Below, in pieces: positions 47,651 to 55,965 of a DNA stretch of 64,000 nt. Position 1 is the stretch's first letter; the number at the start of each line of letters is the position of its first letter. The notes beneath the pieces were generated by a model, which saw only the letters and a list, made by a program, of their open reading frames with translations, ran no database searches and was not told the origin of the DNA. Source of the DNA: Pedobacter sp. AK013 (GTDB taxonomy: Bacteria; Bacteroidota; Bacteroidia; Sphingobacteriales; Sphingobacteriaceae); the NCBI RefSeq assembly GCF_014205835.1, contig NZ_JACHCQ010000034.1, positions 1 through 64,000 of the forward strand, read 5' to 3'. A program made the position numbers and the translations under genes.

Positions 47651-48577
47651 TTACAGGATGTAATATGATCCTACCGGAGCCAATTCTGTCTGAGGTTTGT
47701 CCTCGTATATTTTATTATCGTCTAACATCTGGCAAAGATCGCGTTCAATAGTTCGGCAAATTGTGGTAGTTGGGGTGTCCGTGGGTTTATTCTCAAAGGG
47801 ATCCTGAAGATGGACGGCCATTTTTTCTACCAATAAAAAGAATGCGGCAATAGCAACCACTAATGGGACTTCCATATAACCGAAGTATTCGATTAAACCA
47901 AATGGCAGTAATACGATGAACAAATGGATAGACATGTTAATATATTTGCTATAAGTAACCGGAAAAACGGTGTTTTTAATTCTTTCCGATCCCCCCATGT
48001 GGTTACATAAACCTGTTATCGTTTTGTCTATTTCTATCTGCTGGTATTTATTGATCCAACCTTCCTGTAGTGCCCTTTTTAAATCCATGGCATGTAACTC
48101 CAATATAGTGGCGGTTACATTTTTGCGTTTCTTAATGAAGGCCACTTCTTCTGCAGAAAGGTATTCTTCCAAGCCTTTTCGTGGATTAAAACCGCGCAAT
48201 GATTGACTTAAGGCATAACACCAGGCAATTTGTCTTTTCACAAACCTGGCCTTAAATTCCTCAATTTCGTCTAAACCATAAGGATTTTCAACGAATGATA
48301 ATATCTGGCGAGAGAGGGTTCTCGAATCATTAACTATGGCACCCCAAAGAATTCTGGCTTCCCACCATCTATCGTAGGCCTGGTTAGACCGAAATGCCAA
48401 TAGAAGCGAAATGATGGTTCCTAGTAAAGCTGGTACAGCAACAGGAATGGAAATTCGTGTAACATGAAAGTTTTCATACAGTACCACAATACCTATGGAG
48501 TAACCAATAACAAACAGGAGTTCTTTTTTGATCTTTCCGAATATATAAGTGAGCGGAATATTATTTCGTAACAGCAT
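47651..48577 (-). CDS. Bestrophin family (UPF0187) ion channel
   Basis: A 308-residue membrane protein. The N-terminal part has IPVAVPALLGTIISLLLAFR and SNQAYDRWWEARILWGAIVN, the bestrophin hallmark. A second membrane pair follows (MSIHLFIVLLPFGLIEYFGY, VPLVVAIAAFFLLVEKMAVH) and DPFENKPTDTP near the C-terminus corresponds to the family's conserved DPFG/E region. Bacterial members form pentameric ion channels. The gene follows the stress-like protein gene by 24 bp on the minus strand, so they are likely one unit. Confidence 0.9.
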   Translation of the reverse strand: MLLRNNIPLTYIFGKIKKELLFVIGYSIGIVVLYENFHVTRISIPVAVPALLGTIISLLLAFRSNQAYDRWWEARILWGAIVNDSRTLSRQILSFVENPYGLDEIEEFKARFVKRQIAWCYALSQSLRGFNPRKGLEEYLSAEEVAFIKKRKNVTATILELHAMDLKRALQEGWINKYQQIEIDKTITGLCNHMGGSERIKNTVFPVTYSKYINMSIHLFIVLLPFGLIEYFGYMEVPLVVAIAAFFLLVEKMAVHLQDPFENKPTDTPTTTICRTIERDLCQMLDDNKIYEDKPQTELAPVGSYYIL

Positions 48578-48601
48578 GATATAAAGTTTTAAGTGTGATA
48601 A

Positions 48602-49099
48602 TTAAGCGTTGGTTTCTTGCAATTGTGTTTCGTGTATTTTGGTGTCAATTAAATTTTCACTAGCATGAATAGTTAATGTATTTAATTGAATTATTTCACA
48701 GCCTGCGCGTTCTGTCAGTATTTTAGGGTCTATGCTATATTTGTTGATTGGTGTAAAATTGTATTCTTTTAAGTAGGCAATACGTTCTATATCAAAAGCT
48801 TCGATAAAGTTTTTGAAAGCCGCTACTGTACTTCCGTAAAAATATTCGATCCCAATAGTATTGATCTGTGTAGGGTACTTTGCCTTGGCTTGATTTATTT
48901 GCTGATAAAATTCGTCGCTAACATTTTCGTAATCGCGGCTGCGGCGACTCAGCATTAACATATCAGTTATCGAATCTGATAATTTAAAGGCATGTACAAA
49001 AATAATGTTTAAACTTTCATTTTTTTGATGTTGAACAAGCGCATCAATAATTTTAATGCTTTCTAATTTAAAATCGGTTGGTACTAATACTGTTTTCAT
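48602..49099 (-). CDS. Universal-stress-like alpha/beta protein
   Basis: A 165-residue cytosolic protein beginning MKTVLVPTDFKLESIKIIDA, the usual first beta-strand and loop of universal stress proteins, followed by LNIIFVHAFKLSDSITDMLM and INTIGIEYFYGSTVAAFKNF. The nucleotide-binding G2xG9xG(S/T) motif near the C-terminus is not evident, so it may not bind ATP. It lies in one unit with the bestrophin gene; 11-bp tandem repeats at 49176-49197 precede it. Confidence 0.65.
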   Translation of the reverse strand: MKTVLVPTDFKLESIKIIDALVQHQKNESLNIIFVHAFKLSDSITDMLMLSRRSRDYENVSDEFYQQINQAKAKYPTQINTIGIEYFYGSTVAAFKNFIEAFDIERIAYLKEYNFTPINKYSIDPKILTERAGCEIIQLNTLTIHASENLIDTKIHETQLQETNA

Positions 49100-49175
49100 C
49101 GCTATATCTTGTTTAAATGAATTGAAAAATTATTTATACAAGTTTAGCGTGATGTTATTACAGCAAAATAAGAGA

Positions 49176-49197
49176 GAGATTAGAATGAGATTAGAAT
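49176..49197 (-). promoter_or_regulatory. Tandem 11-bp direct repeats before the stress/bestrophin unit
   Basis: GAGATTAGAAT occurs twice head to tail (49176-49186 and 49187-49197), one helical turn apart, the geometry used by OmpR/PhoB-type response regulators. On the minus strand it precedes a weak -7-like TTATTTTG and the gene starting at 49099. An OmpR-type regulator is encoded 1.5 kb away (50686-51363). Confidence 0.5.
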
Positions 49198-49210
49198 ATA
49201 CTCTTTTTTG

Positions 49211-49338
49211 GAGTAGTGGCTGGTTAACTGCATAAATTGTTCAATCGGTTAACTAAAAATAAGATACAAATTGCCAGATTGATAAATTGTTGGAATTGAT
49301 TTTACAATTAACCGGTTCAAACAATTAACCGATTAAAC
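49211..49338. repeat. GGTTAAC-type repeat (family C), copy 2
   Basis: TGGTTAACTG...TCAATCGGTTAAC on the left and ACAATTAACCGGTTCAAAC, AATTAACCGATTAAAC on the right form an imperfect inverted repeat related to 42318-42434. Its right end includes the stop codon (49333-49335) of the histidine kinase gene. Confidence 0.65.
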
Positions 49339-50685
49339 TTTAGTAGGCAATAAAACCTTTATCTCTGAACCAACTCCTTCTTGCGATTTAATAGCAATAC
49401 TACCTCGGTGCAAACGGATGATATTTAGTGAAAGCGGTAAGCCAACACCATAACCCTTAAAATCATTGGTGTTAGATGCACGATAAAAAGGTTCAAATAT
49501 ATGCTGTATATCTGTTTGCGGTATCCCAATTCCTTTATCCGTTACCGCAATCGAAAGCATGTTGGCATTGCTTTCGATACTAATGTTTACCAGATTCTCA
49601 TTTGAGTATTTACAGGCATTGTTTACAATATTACTGATGGCAAGTTTCATTAGGTTTTTGTTTGCCCTTAGTGTTAGTAATTCTTCATCATCAGGAAGTT
49701 TGGTAAAGTCGATTTCTATTTTACTGTTAGGGTGTACCTGGTTAACCGATTCTTTAATTTCCCACAACAGTTCGTCCATCCGTACCTCTTCCCAGGGTTG
49801 GTTTTTTCCGTTAAAGCCAGATTGTGCCAGGCCCAGTAAACTGGTTAAGATATGTTCTAATCTTTCTGCCTCATCTTTAATTTTTGCTAAAGCTTTTTCC
49901 TGTTTTGCTGTATCCTCGATGGTTTTCATCGCCAGTTCAACCTCAGCACTAATAATGGTTAATGGTGTTCTCAATTCATGTGAAGCATTACTGATGAAGT
50001 TATTCTGTGTTTCGAATGCTGTTTCTAAGCGGTTAAGCATGTTATTAAAGGTTTGGGCTAATTGCGACATCTCATCGTTACCTTGTTTTACATCCAACCT
50101 TAAATGTAAATTTTCTGCTTTTATTTTTTTTACGCTTTTAATTATATTTCTTAATGGCATTAACATGTAATTGGAGAACTTCCAGCCAACAACAAAAGAT
50201 AAAATAACTGAAAGAAAAAAACCAATTATCAAGATTCTTTGAAGATCTTTTAACTCTCGAAAACCAAATGGATCATTTGCAGAAACAATTACTATATATC
50301 CATTATCGTTATTTTTAAAGTATTTTCCTGCGTAGAAATGGTTTTCGACTCTATAACGGGCCATATAGCCTGCCTTAATACGATCATAAAAAGTAGACGG
50401 TAATTCGCGGTCAACCTTACCTGGTGTTTTGCCAGCCTCGATAATATACTCCTGCTCAGAAGGCAATCGCTCCAGGTATTGATTTCGCATTTTTGCGTAA
50501 ACCTTATTGTTACCATCTTCGTAGAGTTTAATCTGGGCAGCAATATTAACCCTGGCCTCTAGGCGTTTATAAAAATCTTCAAAGGCAAAGTCGTTAGAAA
50601 AAAACCAAACAAAACCACTTAATAAAGAGATAATAATTGCCGATAAAATGGCGAAAAGTAAAGTGATTTTCTTTGCTATCTCCAT
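49333..50685 (-). CDS. Sensor histidine kinase
   Basis: A 450-residue membrane kinase: TM helix about 7-29, a periplasmic sensor region about 30-149, TM helix about 150-171 and a HAMP domain. Then come HisKA with phospho-acceptor His236 (ISNASHELRTPL) and a HATPase domain (NIVNNACKYSNENLVNISIE; DKGIGIPQTDIQHIFEPFYR; KGYGVGLPLSLNII). The sensor region has no recognised domain. The start codon abuts the stop of the response-regulator gene, so the two are translationally coupled. The stop codon lies in a dispersed repeat. Confidence 0.93.
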   Translation of the reverse strand: MEIAKKITLLFAILSAIIISLLSGFVWFFSNDFAFEDFYKRLEARVNIAAQIKLYEDGNNKVYAKMRNQYLERLPSEQEYIIEAGKTPGKVDRELPSTFYDRIKAGYMARYRVENHFYAGKYFKNNDNGYIVIVSANDPFGFRELKDLQRILIIGFFLSVILSFVVGWKFSNYMLMPLRNIIKSVKKIKAENLHLRLDVKQGNDEMSQLAQTFNNMLNRLETAFETQNNFISNASHELRTPLTIISAEVELAMKTIEDTAKQEKALAKIKDEAERLEHILTSLLGLAQSGFNGKNQPWEEVRMDELLWEIKESVNQVHPNSKIEIDFTKLPDDEELLTLRANKNLMKLAISNIVNNACKYSNENLVNISIESNANMLSIAVTDKGIGIPQTDIQHIFEPFYRASNTNDFKGYGVGLPLSLNIIRLHRGSIAIKSQEGVGSEIKVLLPTKV

Positions 50686-51363
50686 TTATTTTTCCTTTAA
50701 TATATATCCTAAGCCTACTGCAGTATGGATGAGTTTTTGATCGGCATTTTTATCTATTTTTTTGCGGAGATAATTAACATAAACATCAACCACGTTGGTG
50801 CCAAGGTTAAAATCGATATCCCAAACATTTTCTAAAATATCTATCCGGGATAAAATTTTAGATTTGTTTTTGGCCATGTATTCGATTAGCCGATATTCTG
50901 TTGCAGTAAGTACAATTTCCTGTTGGTTTCGTTTTACCGTTTTTGCGCTTAAATTAATCTGTAGGTCTGCTACAGAAATAATCTGATCTTGCGAAGCCAT
51001 GCCACGGTATCGTCTCAATAGCATTCTGATCCTCGCAAAAAGCTCAGCAAATTTGAATGGCTTTATTAAATAATCATCGGCACCATTATCCAGTCCGTTC
51101 ACCACATTTTCGGTAGTACCCAAAGCCGTAAGCATAATAATGGGGGTATTTGGCTTTTGTTCTTTAATAATTTTGCAAAGCTCCAATCCATTTATTCCAG
51201 GTAGCATGATATCGAGAATAATCAGGTCGAATTGATTTTCTAAGGCCATCTGTTTTCCGATTAAACCATCTGGGGAAATACTCACGGTAAATCCCTCGTC
51301 GGTTAAACCCCTCGAAATTACAGATACAACGCTCGGTTCATCTTCTACAAGTAATAAATTCAT
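50686..51363 (-). CDS. OmpR-family response regulator
   Basis: A 225-residue regulator: receiver domain with the acidic pair (LVEDEPS), phosphorylation site Asp51 (FDLIILDIMLPGING), and KPF Lys (DDYLIKPFKFAELFAR); then a C-terminal winged helix (ETEYRLIEYMAKN-like TATEYRLIEYMAKNKSKIL, NVVDVYVNYLRKKID). It is the first gene of the RR-HK pair. Heavy-metal or envelope-stress type systems have this form, but the signal is unknown. The tandem repeats at 49176 are a possible target site. Confidence 0.94.
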   Translation of the reverse strand: MNLLLVEDEPSVVSVISRGLTDEGFTVSISPDGLIGKQMALENQFDLIILDIMLPGINGLELCKIIKEQKPNTPIIMLTALGTTENVVNGLDNGADDYLIKPFKFAELFARIRMLLRRYRGMASQDQIISVADLQINLSAKTVKRNQQEIVLTATEYRLIEYMAKNKSKILSRIDILENVWDIDFNLGTNVVDVYVNYLRKKIDKNADQKLIHTAVGLGYILKEK

Positions 51364-51482
51364 TTACCGGCAAGTAATCTAAAAAATAGGGAATTACAAA
51401 ATATTAATTGATGGTTAGCTGGTTTTAATACTTTTTTAACGTAAAACCGACACAATTGTTTGAGCTTATTGAAATTGAAGCA

Positions 51483-51514
51483 TAAAAAAACCTCTCAAAC
51501 GAGAGGTTTTTTTA
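51483..51514. terminator. Bidirectional terminator
   Basis: AAAAAAACCTCTC (51484-51496) pairs with GAGAGGTTTTTTT (51501-51513), 4-nt loop. It lies upstream of the response regulator and ends no gene clearly on the plus strand; a transcript from either side would stop here. Confidence 0.85.
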
Positions 51515-51531
51515 TGCCATCATCAACTTTA

Positions 51532-51615
51532 AAGATTCTTCGCTGCGCTCAGAATGACAATGCAATTGTACTTCGTGCTTCAGTATCTCTTGGCAAATCT
51601 TTCGACAATGCTTAA
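51532..51615. repeat. GTCATTCTGAG-type dispersed repeat (inverse orientation)
   Basis: AAGATTCTTCGCTGCGCTCA, GAATGACA is the inverted form of the block at 57211-57240 (26 of 28 positions). The rest of the gap holds CTTCGTGCTTCAGTATCTC and TTGGCAAATCTTTCGACAAT. No gene. Confidence 0.6.
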
Positions 51616-51629
51616 ACTGATACCATATT

Positions 51630-52166
51630 CTAGATCCCTTTTTCGGATTTTTCTTTCAAGAATTTTAGTCCGTCTTCAAAGTCTTTACCAATCATTTTAT
51701 CCATGCTTACAAATACACACATCCATTTACTGATCAGGTTATTTTCTCCACTCATTGTCCAGGTTACCTTATTGCTATTTCCTTCTGGCTGTATATCGAA
51801 TTTGGTATCTGCTAAACTTTCAAAAGGTTCGATAAATTTTAGTTCAATATCTACCTGTTTGTTAGGTGTTACACTTTTTATTTTCATATAACCACTTCCA
51901 GTCTCTTTACCTTTCCATTCGTATATATGGCCTGGCTCACCTGCAACACCCCCGTAAGTGCTTTTTGCTGAAGGTTCCATTTTTGCCCAAGGATTCCATT
52001 TGTAGAACTCCTTAAAGTCTACAACGTTTTTGTAAATGGTGCTGTCTGGAGCATTGATTACAGTAGACCTGCTTACTGTATAACTTTTTGGCAAGAAGAA
52101 GCCGCCTACAACAATGATTATTGCCAACACGACAATAACGCCAAGTAAGATTTTGAGGAATTTCAT
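51630..52166 (-). CDS. SRPBCC superfamily (polyketide cyclase-like) protein
   Basis: A 178-residue protein with an N-terminal membrane segment (LKILLGVIVVLAIIIVVGGF) and an SRPBCC fold: SRSTVINAPDSTIYKNVVDF, KEFYKWNPWAKMEPSAKSTY, and the C-terminal helix (MDKMIGKDFEDGLKFLKEKS). The family binds hydrophobic ligands in a deep pocket. Envelope-anchored; ligand unknown. It lies upstream of the globin-peptidase group in the same direction but 64 bp away from its neighbour. Confidence 0.82.
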   Translation of the reverse strand: MKFLKILLGVIVVLAIIIVVGGFFLPKSYTVSRSTVINAPDSTIYKNVVDFKEFYKWNPWAKMEPSAKSTYGGVAGEPGHIYEWKGKETGSGYMKIKSVTPNKQVDIELKFIEPFESLADTKFDIQPEGNSNKVTWTMSGENNLISKWMCVFVSMDKMIGKDFEDGLKFLKEKSEKGI

Positions 52167-52230
52167 GATTTGATTTTAGTTTGGTTAACTAAATTTATAA
52201 AGAAAGCAGTTTAAATCAAAGTAAAAAAAC

Positions 52231-52626
52231 TTAAACAATTTTAATCTTCGATTGTGGTAAATTTATTTTAAAGTGCATCAAATCTGCAATAGATTGTGCT
52301 TTTTGTTTAATCAAATCTGAATTAGCTCCCACAAAAAGATCATCTACAGTTTGGAAAAATAGTTTTTTCCAGGTGTTGAAGGCTTCAGTTTGCAAGGGTA
52401 TCTGTTCATTCAGGGCAAAATGGCTAAGCATCGGATTTCCTTTATAAATTGCTTTTCCGAAAAGAATACTTTCCCAGAAATCGTACATTTTTGGAAGATG
52501 ATGCGACCAGTCTACTTTGGCAATATCGGTAAATATTGGACCTATCTGTTCGTTAAGCGCAACATTTTTATAAAATGCATCCACTAAAACAATAATATCG
52601 TTCCTATCACTAATATCGCTTTTCAT
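52231..52626 (-). CDS. Group III truncated haemoglobin
   Basis: A 131-residue globin of the trHb3 type: DISDRNDIIVLVDAFYKNVA, IGPIFTDIAKVDWSHHLPKM, YDFWESILFGKAIYKGNPML, with His69 (MLSHFAL) the expected proximal haem ligand. These proteins bind O2 or NO and are proposed to help in microaerobic or nitrosative conditions. No sensory or nitrate gene is adjacent. The aspartic protease-like gene ends 7 bp upstream on the same strand, so the two probably share an mRNA. Confidence 0.87.
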   Translation of the reverse strand: MKSDISDRNDIIVLVDAFYKNVALNEQIGPIFTDIAKVDWSHHLPKMYDFWESILFGKAIYKGNPMLSHFALNEQIPLQTEAFNTWKKLFFQTVDDLFVGANSDLIKQKAQSIADLMHFKINLPQSKIKIV

Positions 52627-52633
52627 GCTGAGA

Positions 52634-53059
52634 TTATCTATAAAGTTTTAAAACCATTTTATCATAATTAATAACGGCTTTATACTGCATTAAGATATCT
52701 CCACCAATAATGCCCATAATAGTTGGGTGGCCAAACTGTTGGTAGGTTTCGCTAACCGATTGCAGATCGAAAGCCACGGTTTCGTAGTTTTTGATCTTTA
52801 ACGAACCTATTTTTAATTCAGGAATTGTGGCCTGGATGGTAGTGGTGGTGGTAAAAAGAGTGGCTGCGTTAATTTCGTCAGATACTTGCAGGGTCTCTGA
52901 CAGGTGTTGCTCAATCAAAGATTTATCGAATACACTTCTTGAGGCGCCAGTGTCTAAAACGGCAAAATGTTTTTCTTTAAAAATAACAACTTCCACTAAA
53001 AGGTGGAAGCCGTCGTCTTGTAAGTTTATCAGTCTTAGCGGGATGGAAATGGCTTTCAT
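52634..53059 (-). CDS. Retropepsin-like aspartic protease-fold protein
   Basis: A 141-residue single-domain protein with the active-site motif DTGAS (Asp36, FAVLDTGASRSVFD) and a hydrophobic-hydrophobic-Gly element near the C-terminus (HPTIMGIIGGDILMQYKAVI). Such single-lobe proteins must dimerise to be active, like retropepsins. No signal peptide, so it is cytosolic. Function unknown. It precedes the globin gene by 7 bp. Confidence 0.82.
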   Translation of the reverse strand: MKAISIPLRLINLQDDGFHLLVEVVIFKEKHFAVLDTGASRSVFDKSLIEQHLSETLQVSDEINAATLFTTTTTIQATIPELKIGSLKIKNYETVAFDLQSVSETYQQFGHPTIMGIIGGDILMQYKAVINYDKMVLKLYR

Positions 53060-53117
53060 AACAAATATTATCGACCTAAATTAGGCTAATTTACCCGAAA
53101 ACCATGTCAGATGTTCG

Positions 53118-54923
53118 TTATTTGTTTTTAATCAGGGTTTTTACAAATTCCATTTCTGTATCGTAGCCGCTTAAATATTCTTCAATTTTAGGTTGTACTT
53201 CGTCATCAGGCATTACACCGTGACCAAAGAGAATATTGTTTTGTTTTTCATCAACAACAAATTTAATGAGCGGGATGCGGCCGGTTAATTTGGAATTGGG
53301 CAAAGTATAGTGGATGAAAAAACCACTGGTGTTGCCATAATATCCGCCGCCCGTTTCTTCGCCTATAAAACGTGCATTGGTATAATTTTTTGCTAAAGCG
53401 GCAAACTCCGAACCTCCTGAAAAAGATAAACCACCGATAAGGATGTATATATCACCTTTAAAACGGTTTGTCTGGGGGGTATCGCTTTTGTATTTTCCAG
53501 GGATATCCAAATACCGCCCATCGTGGCTGTGGTAAAATTCGGCTTTTAACTCTTTTTCAAAATCATCCTGCGATTTTTTATCACGATACGCTGTATAGTC
53601 CAAAAACGAATAGGTGAAGGATGGAATTTCAGCGTACTTATATTTGGAATATTCTTTTTCGACCAGGTACGACATCAGGTGGTCTTCCATAGCCTGCGCA
53701 CCGCCCTCGTTTTTCCTGATATCTATAATCAGATGTTTTATTTTATGGTCAGAAATGTTTTGGAAACCCTTTGCCAGAAATTCTTTAAAACCCTTTCTGC
53801 CATCTTTGTAACTATTGGTAGAAAATGTATTTACCGTTAGTGTGGCCGTGCTGTTGAGCGTATCTATCTTTAATGCCGCCGGTTCTTTATAGTTGTAATT
53901 GGGGATAGATTTTGTTTCTTTTGATACGAATTTTCCATATTCCTTAAAGCTTAATGTTGGTATCTGGTTGTAGTTAATCTTTTCGCTGGTTTTAGGATTA
54001 ATCAGTTCGATATCAAACGCACTGGGTTGCTGTTCGAAGAAACGTAGGTAATATTTGGAGAAAGCTGTTTCTATCCAACGATATTTACTTGTGGTGTTAT
54101 AACCATCGGCAGGTTCTATTGCTAGAAACTGATTCATGATGCTTTCGATGCTATTTCCATTGATTTTAGAGATCATCATTCCCTTGGTTTTGTAATTGTC
54201 CAGATCATTGATGATATAAACCTTTTTATCCAAAATCTTTACTAAAAAAGGAAAATACTTACCATTCTGCCTGATATAATTACTCGTTTCATCGGAAGGC
54301 TGGATTGCACTATGGCCCTCTTTGGTATAGGTAACCACGGGGGCAACAATCTGATAAAAATCCAAAGCAGTCATTTTATCTTTTATCTTGCTTTTTTGCG
54401 CCTTGCATAGACTATCAAATTGCGCATAGGTATTGTACCACAGGCCAACATGTGTTTCTATAAAAGCATTTTTCAGGATATCAAAATCTTGTTCAAGGGC
54501 TTTGTAGCTCAATTGTTTAATATTTTTTGGTGGACTTTGTACCACAACCGAATAATTGCCTTCTTTTGCATTGCTTGTATCTGGCAAGGGTTTAACCGTC
54601 AGAATGAAACTGGCTCTGCTATCAGGCGAGAAAACGAGTTTTTCTGCGCCGAACCTGCCATTTGGCGAATCTACATCTTGTATAGTTCTGCCGTTATGAT
54701 CCTTTAAAGCTACCGTAACATCTATTCCTTTTTGCTCAACAGTTATAGAATAGTAAAAATCTTTTTTTAACTGAAAGCTGAACGAAGTTTCTTCGCCCTG
54801 TTTTATGGTTAAATCTGCTGTTGTTCTATCTATTTTAAGGGGAATCAGTTTTTTGCCTACCTGCGCATGTAGTGTGAGACTGAAAAATAAAATAATTAGG
54901 ATGATGAGGCTATCTTTTTTCAT
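53118..54923 (-). CDS. S41 family peptidase
   Basis: A 601-residue exported protein: signal peptide (SLIILIILFFSLTLHAQVGK), a beta-rich N-terminal domain (about 25-130), and an S41 peptidase domain. Family parts include SYKALEQDFDILKNAFIETH, TYTKEGHSAIQPSDE-like VTYTKEGHSAI, IDIRKNEGGAQAMEDHLMSY and ILIGGLSFSGGSEFAALAKN, where the second Ser of SFSGGSEF is the likely nucleophile, followed by FIGEETGGGYYGNTSGF. Tail-specific/tricorn-core peptidases share this layout. Envelope location; substrate unknown. Confidence 0.88.
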   Translation of the reverse strand: MKKDSLIILIILFFSLTLHAQVGKKLIPLKIDRTTADLTIKQGEETSFSFQLKKDFYYSITVEQKGIDVTVALKDHNGRTIQDVDSPNGRFGAEKLVFSPDSRASFILTVKPLPDTSNAKEGNYSVVVQSPPKNIKQLSYKALEQDFDILKNAFIETHVGLWYNTYAQFDSLCKAQKSKIKDKMTALDFYQIVAPVVTYTKEGHSAIQPSDETSNYIRQNGKYFPFLVKILDKKVYIINDLDNYKTKGMMISKINGNSIESIMNQFLAIEPADGYNTTSKYRWIETAFSKYYLRFFEQQPSAFDIELINPKTSEKINYNQIPTLSFKEYGKFVSKETKSIPNYNYKEPAALKIDTLNSTATLTVNTFSTNSYKDGRKGFKEFLAKGFQNISDHKIKHLIIDIRKNEGGAQAMEDHLMSYLVEKEYSKYKYAEIPSFTYSFLDYTAYRDKKSQDDFEKELKAEFYHSHDGRYLDIPGKYKSDTPQTNRFKGDIYILIGGLSFSGGSEFAALAKNYTNARFIGEETGGGYYGNTSGFFIHYTLPNSKLTGRIPLIKFVVDEKQNNILFGHGVMPDDEVQPKIEEYLSGYDTEMEFVKTLIKNK

Positions 54924-54992
54924 TTGTGTTTGAGTTTGATAGCAAAAATAAAGCTTAAAAGCCTTAGGCCGTTGTACGATATTGCAATTGGA

Positions 54993-55835
54993 TTAGGCCC
55001 TTTTATATTCGGAAGGGGTTACCCCAGTAAATCTTTTGAAATGCCTCGACAGGTGTGCCACATCATAAAAGCCTGTTTCGATGGCAACCTCCATTAGATC
55101 TGTTTCTTTAGTGATCAGCTTTTTGCATTTTTCGATCCGCTTTAAAAGGATATAATTATTGGGGGTTAAACCGGTTTCATGTTTAAATAAACGCAGGAAT
55201 TTATATTTATCCAACCCAAAACGCTTGGCAGTATCTGTTAAAGAAAATTTTTCCATCAGGTCTTCACTGAGGAAACTTTGAAACAGTGCCGTTTTCTTGT
55301 ACTCGAAATACATGCTTGAAGCATAACGTGCAACCAGTTTTTCTAAAGCATTTAGCAACTCTTTTTCGAGATTAACCTCTGGATTGTTAAAGTGCCTGGA
55401 CAAATAATAGAAAATGTTAACCAGGTCACGATCGTAAATGATCTTATCCTCAAAAAAAACATCGCAGCCTTTGTTTAAGGTTTTGAGTACGTCGGGTGAA
55501 ACGTAGAATGTAAAAAATGAGTTGCCCAGCTTATTGTCGCAGGGGGTAGCATGTACTTCGTGCGGATTGGTAATAGATAAGGTGCCGATCGGTGCCTGCA
55601 AAAACTTATCATTAAGTTTGGTATAAAAAGTCTGATTTAAGATCAGTGCAATATTAAAGGTGTTGTGCGTGTGGAAGGGAAAGTCAATAGTGTGTTTTTT
55701 TGCGTTTAACAATTCCAGTCCATCCAAAATGGGTATTTTGTGGTAAGTGCTGATGTTGTGCGTATCAGTCAAAATGTTATTTACACCTTGGATATTCAAT
55801 GTTTGAAGCAAATATTTAAATAGGATAGTCGTCAT
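54993..55835 (-). CDS. AraC-family transcriptional regulator
   Basis: A 280-residue regulator with an N-terminal AraC-like cupin (HKIPILDGLELLNAKKH, FPFHTHNTFNIALILNQT, SITNPHEVHATP) and a C-terminal double helix-turn-helix (FSLTDTAKRFGLDKYKFLRL, HETGLTPNNYILLKRIEKCK, YDVAHLSRHFKRFTGVTPSE). The cupin suggests a small-molecule effector. It lies 70 bp upstream of the S41 peptidase gene on the same strand and could regulate it, but no site is evident. Confidence 0.9.
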   Translation of the reverse strand: MTTILFKYLLQTLNIQGVNNILTDTHNISTYHKIPILDGLELLNAKKHTIDFPFHTHNTFNIALILNQTFYTKLNDKFLQAPIGTLSITNPHEVHATPCDNKLGNSFFTFYVSPDVLKTLNKGCDVFFEDKIIYDRDLVNIFYYLSRHFNNPEVNLEKELLNALEKLVARYASSMYFEYKKTALFQSFLSEDLMEKFSLTDTAKRFGLDKYKFLRLFKHETGLTPNNYILLKRIEKCKKLITKETDLMEVAIETGFYDVAHLSRHFKRFTGVTPSEYKRA

Positions 55836-55938
55836 CTCAACTGGAGCGAAGCGTAATGGAGAGTTCTATCCAAATAGATTTAGCTTCGTTGAGCCTTCGG
55901 GTTCTTGACTTAGCTGCACTCCACTCGAAATGACGATC
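55828..55938. repeat. Dispersed repeat family B, copy 2
   Basis: Left arm GTCGTCATCTCAACTGGAG and CGAAGCGTAATGGAGAGTT (55828-55868), right arm TAGCTGCACTCCACTCGAA, ATGACGATC (55911-55938), inverted to each other and related to 17713-17812. It fills the gap between mdh and the AraC gene, whose 5' end overlaps it by a few bases. Confidence 0.68.
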
Positions 55939-55965
55939 ATTTGTTAGTAATGACAATTAAATGTT

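Noticed and set aside
49559-50170. 203-codon plus-strand frame opposite the histidine kinase
   Set aside because: Shadow of a well-supported kinase gene; Ser/Leu-rich composition typical of antisense frames.
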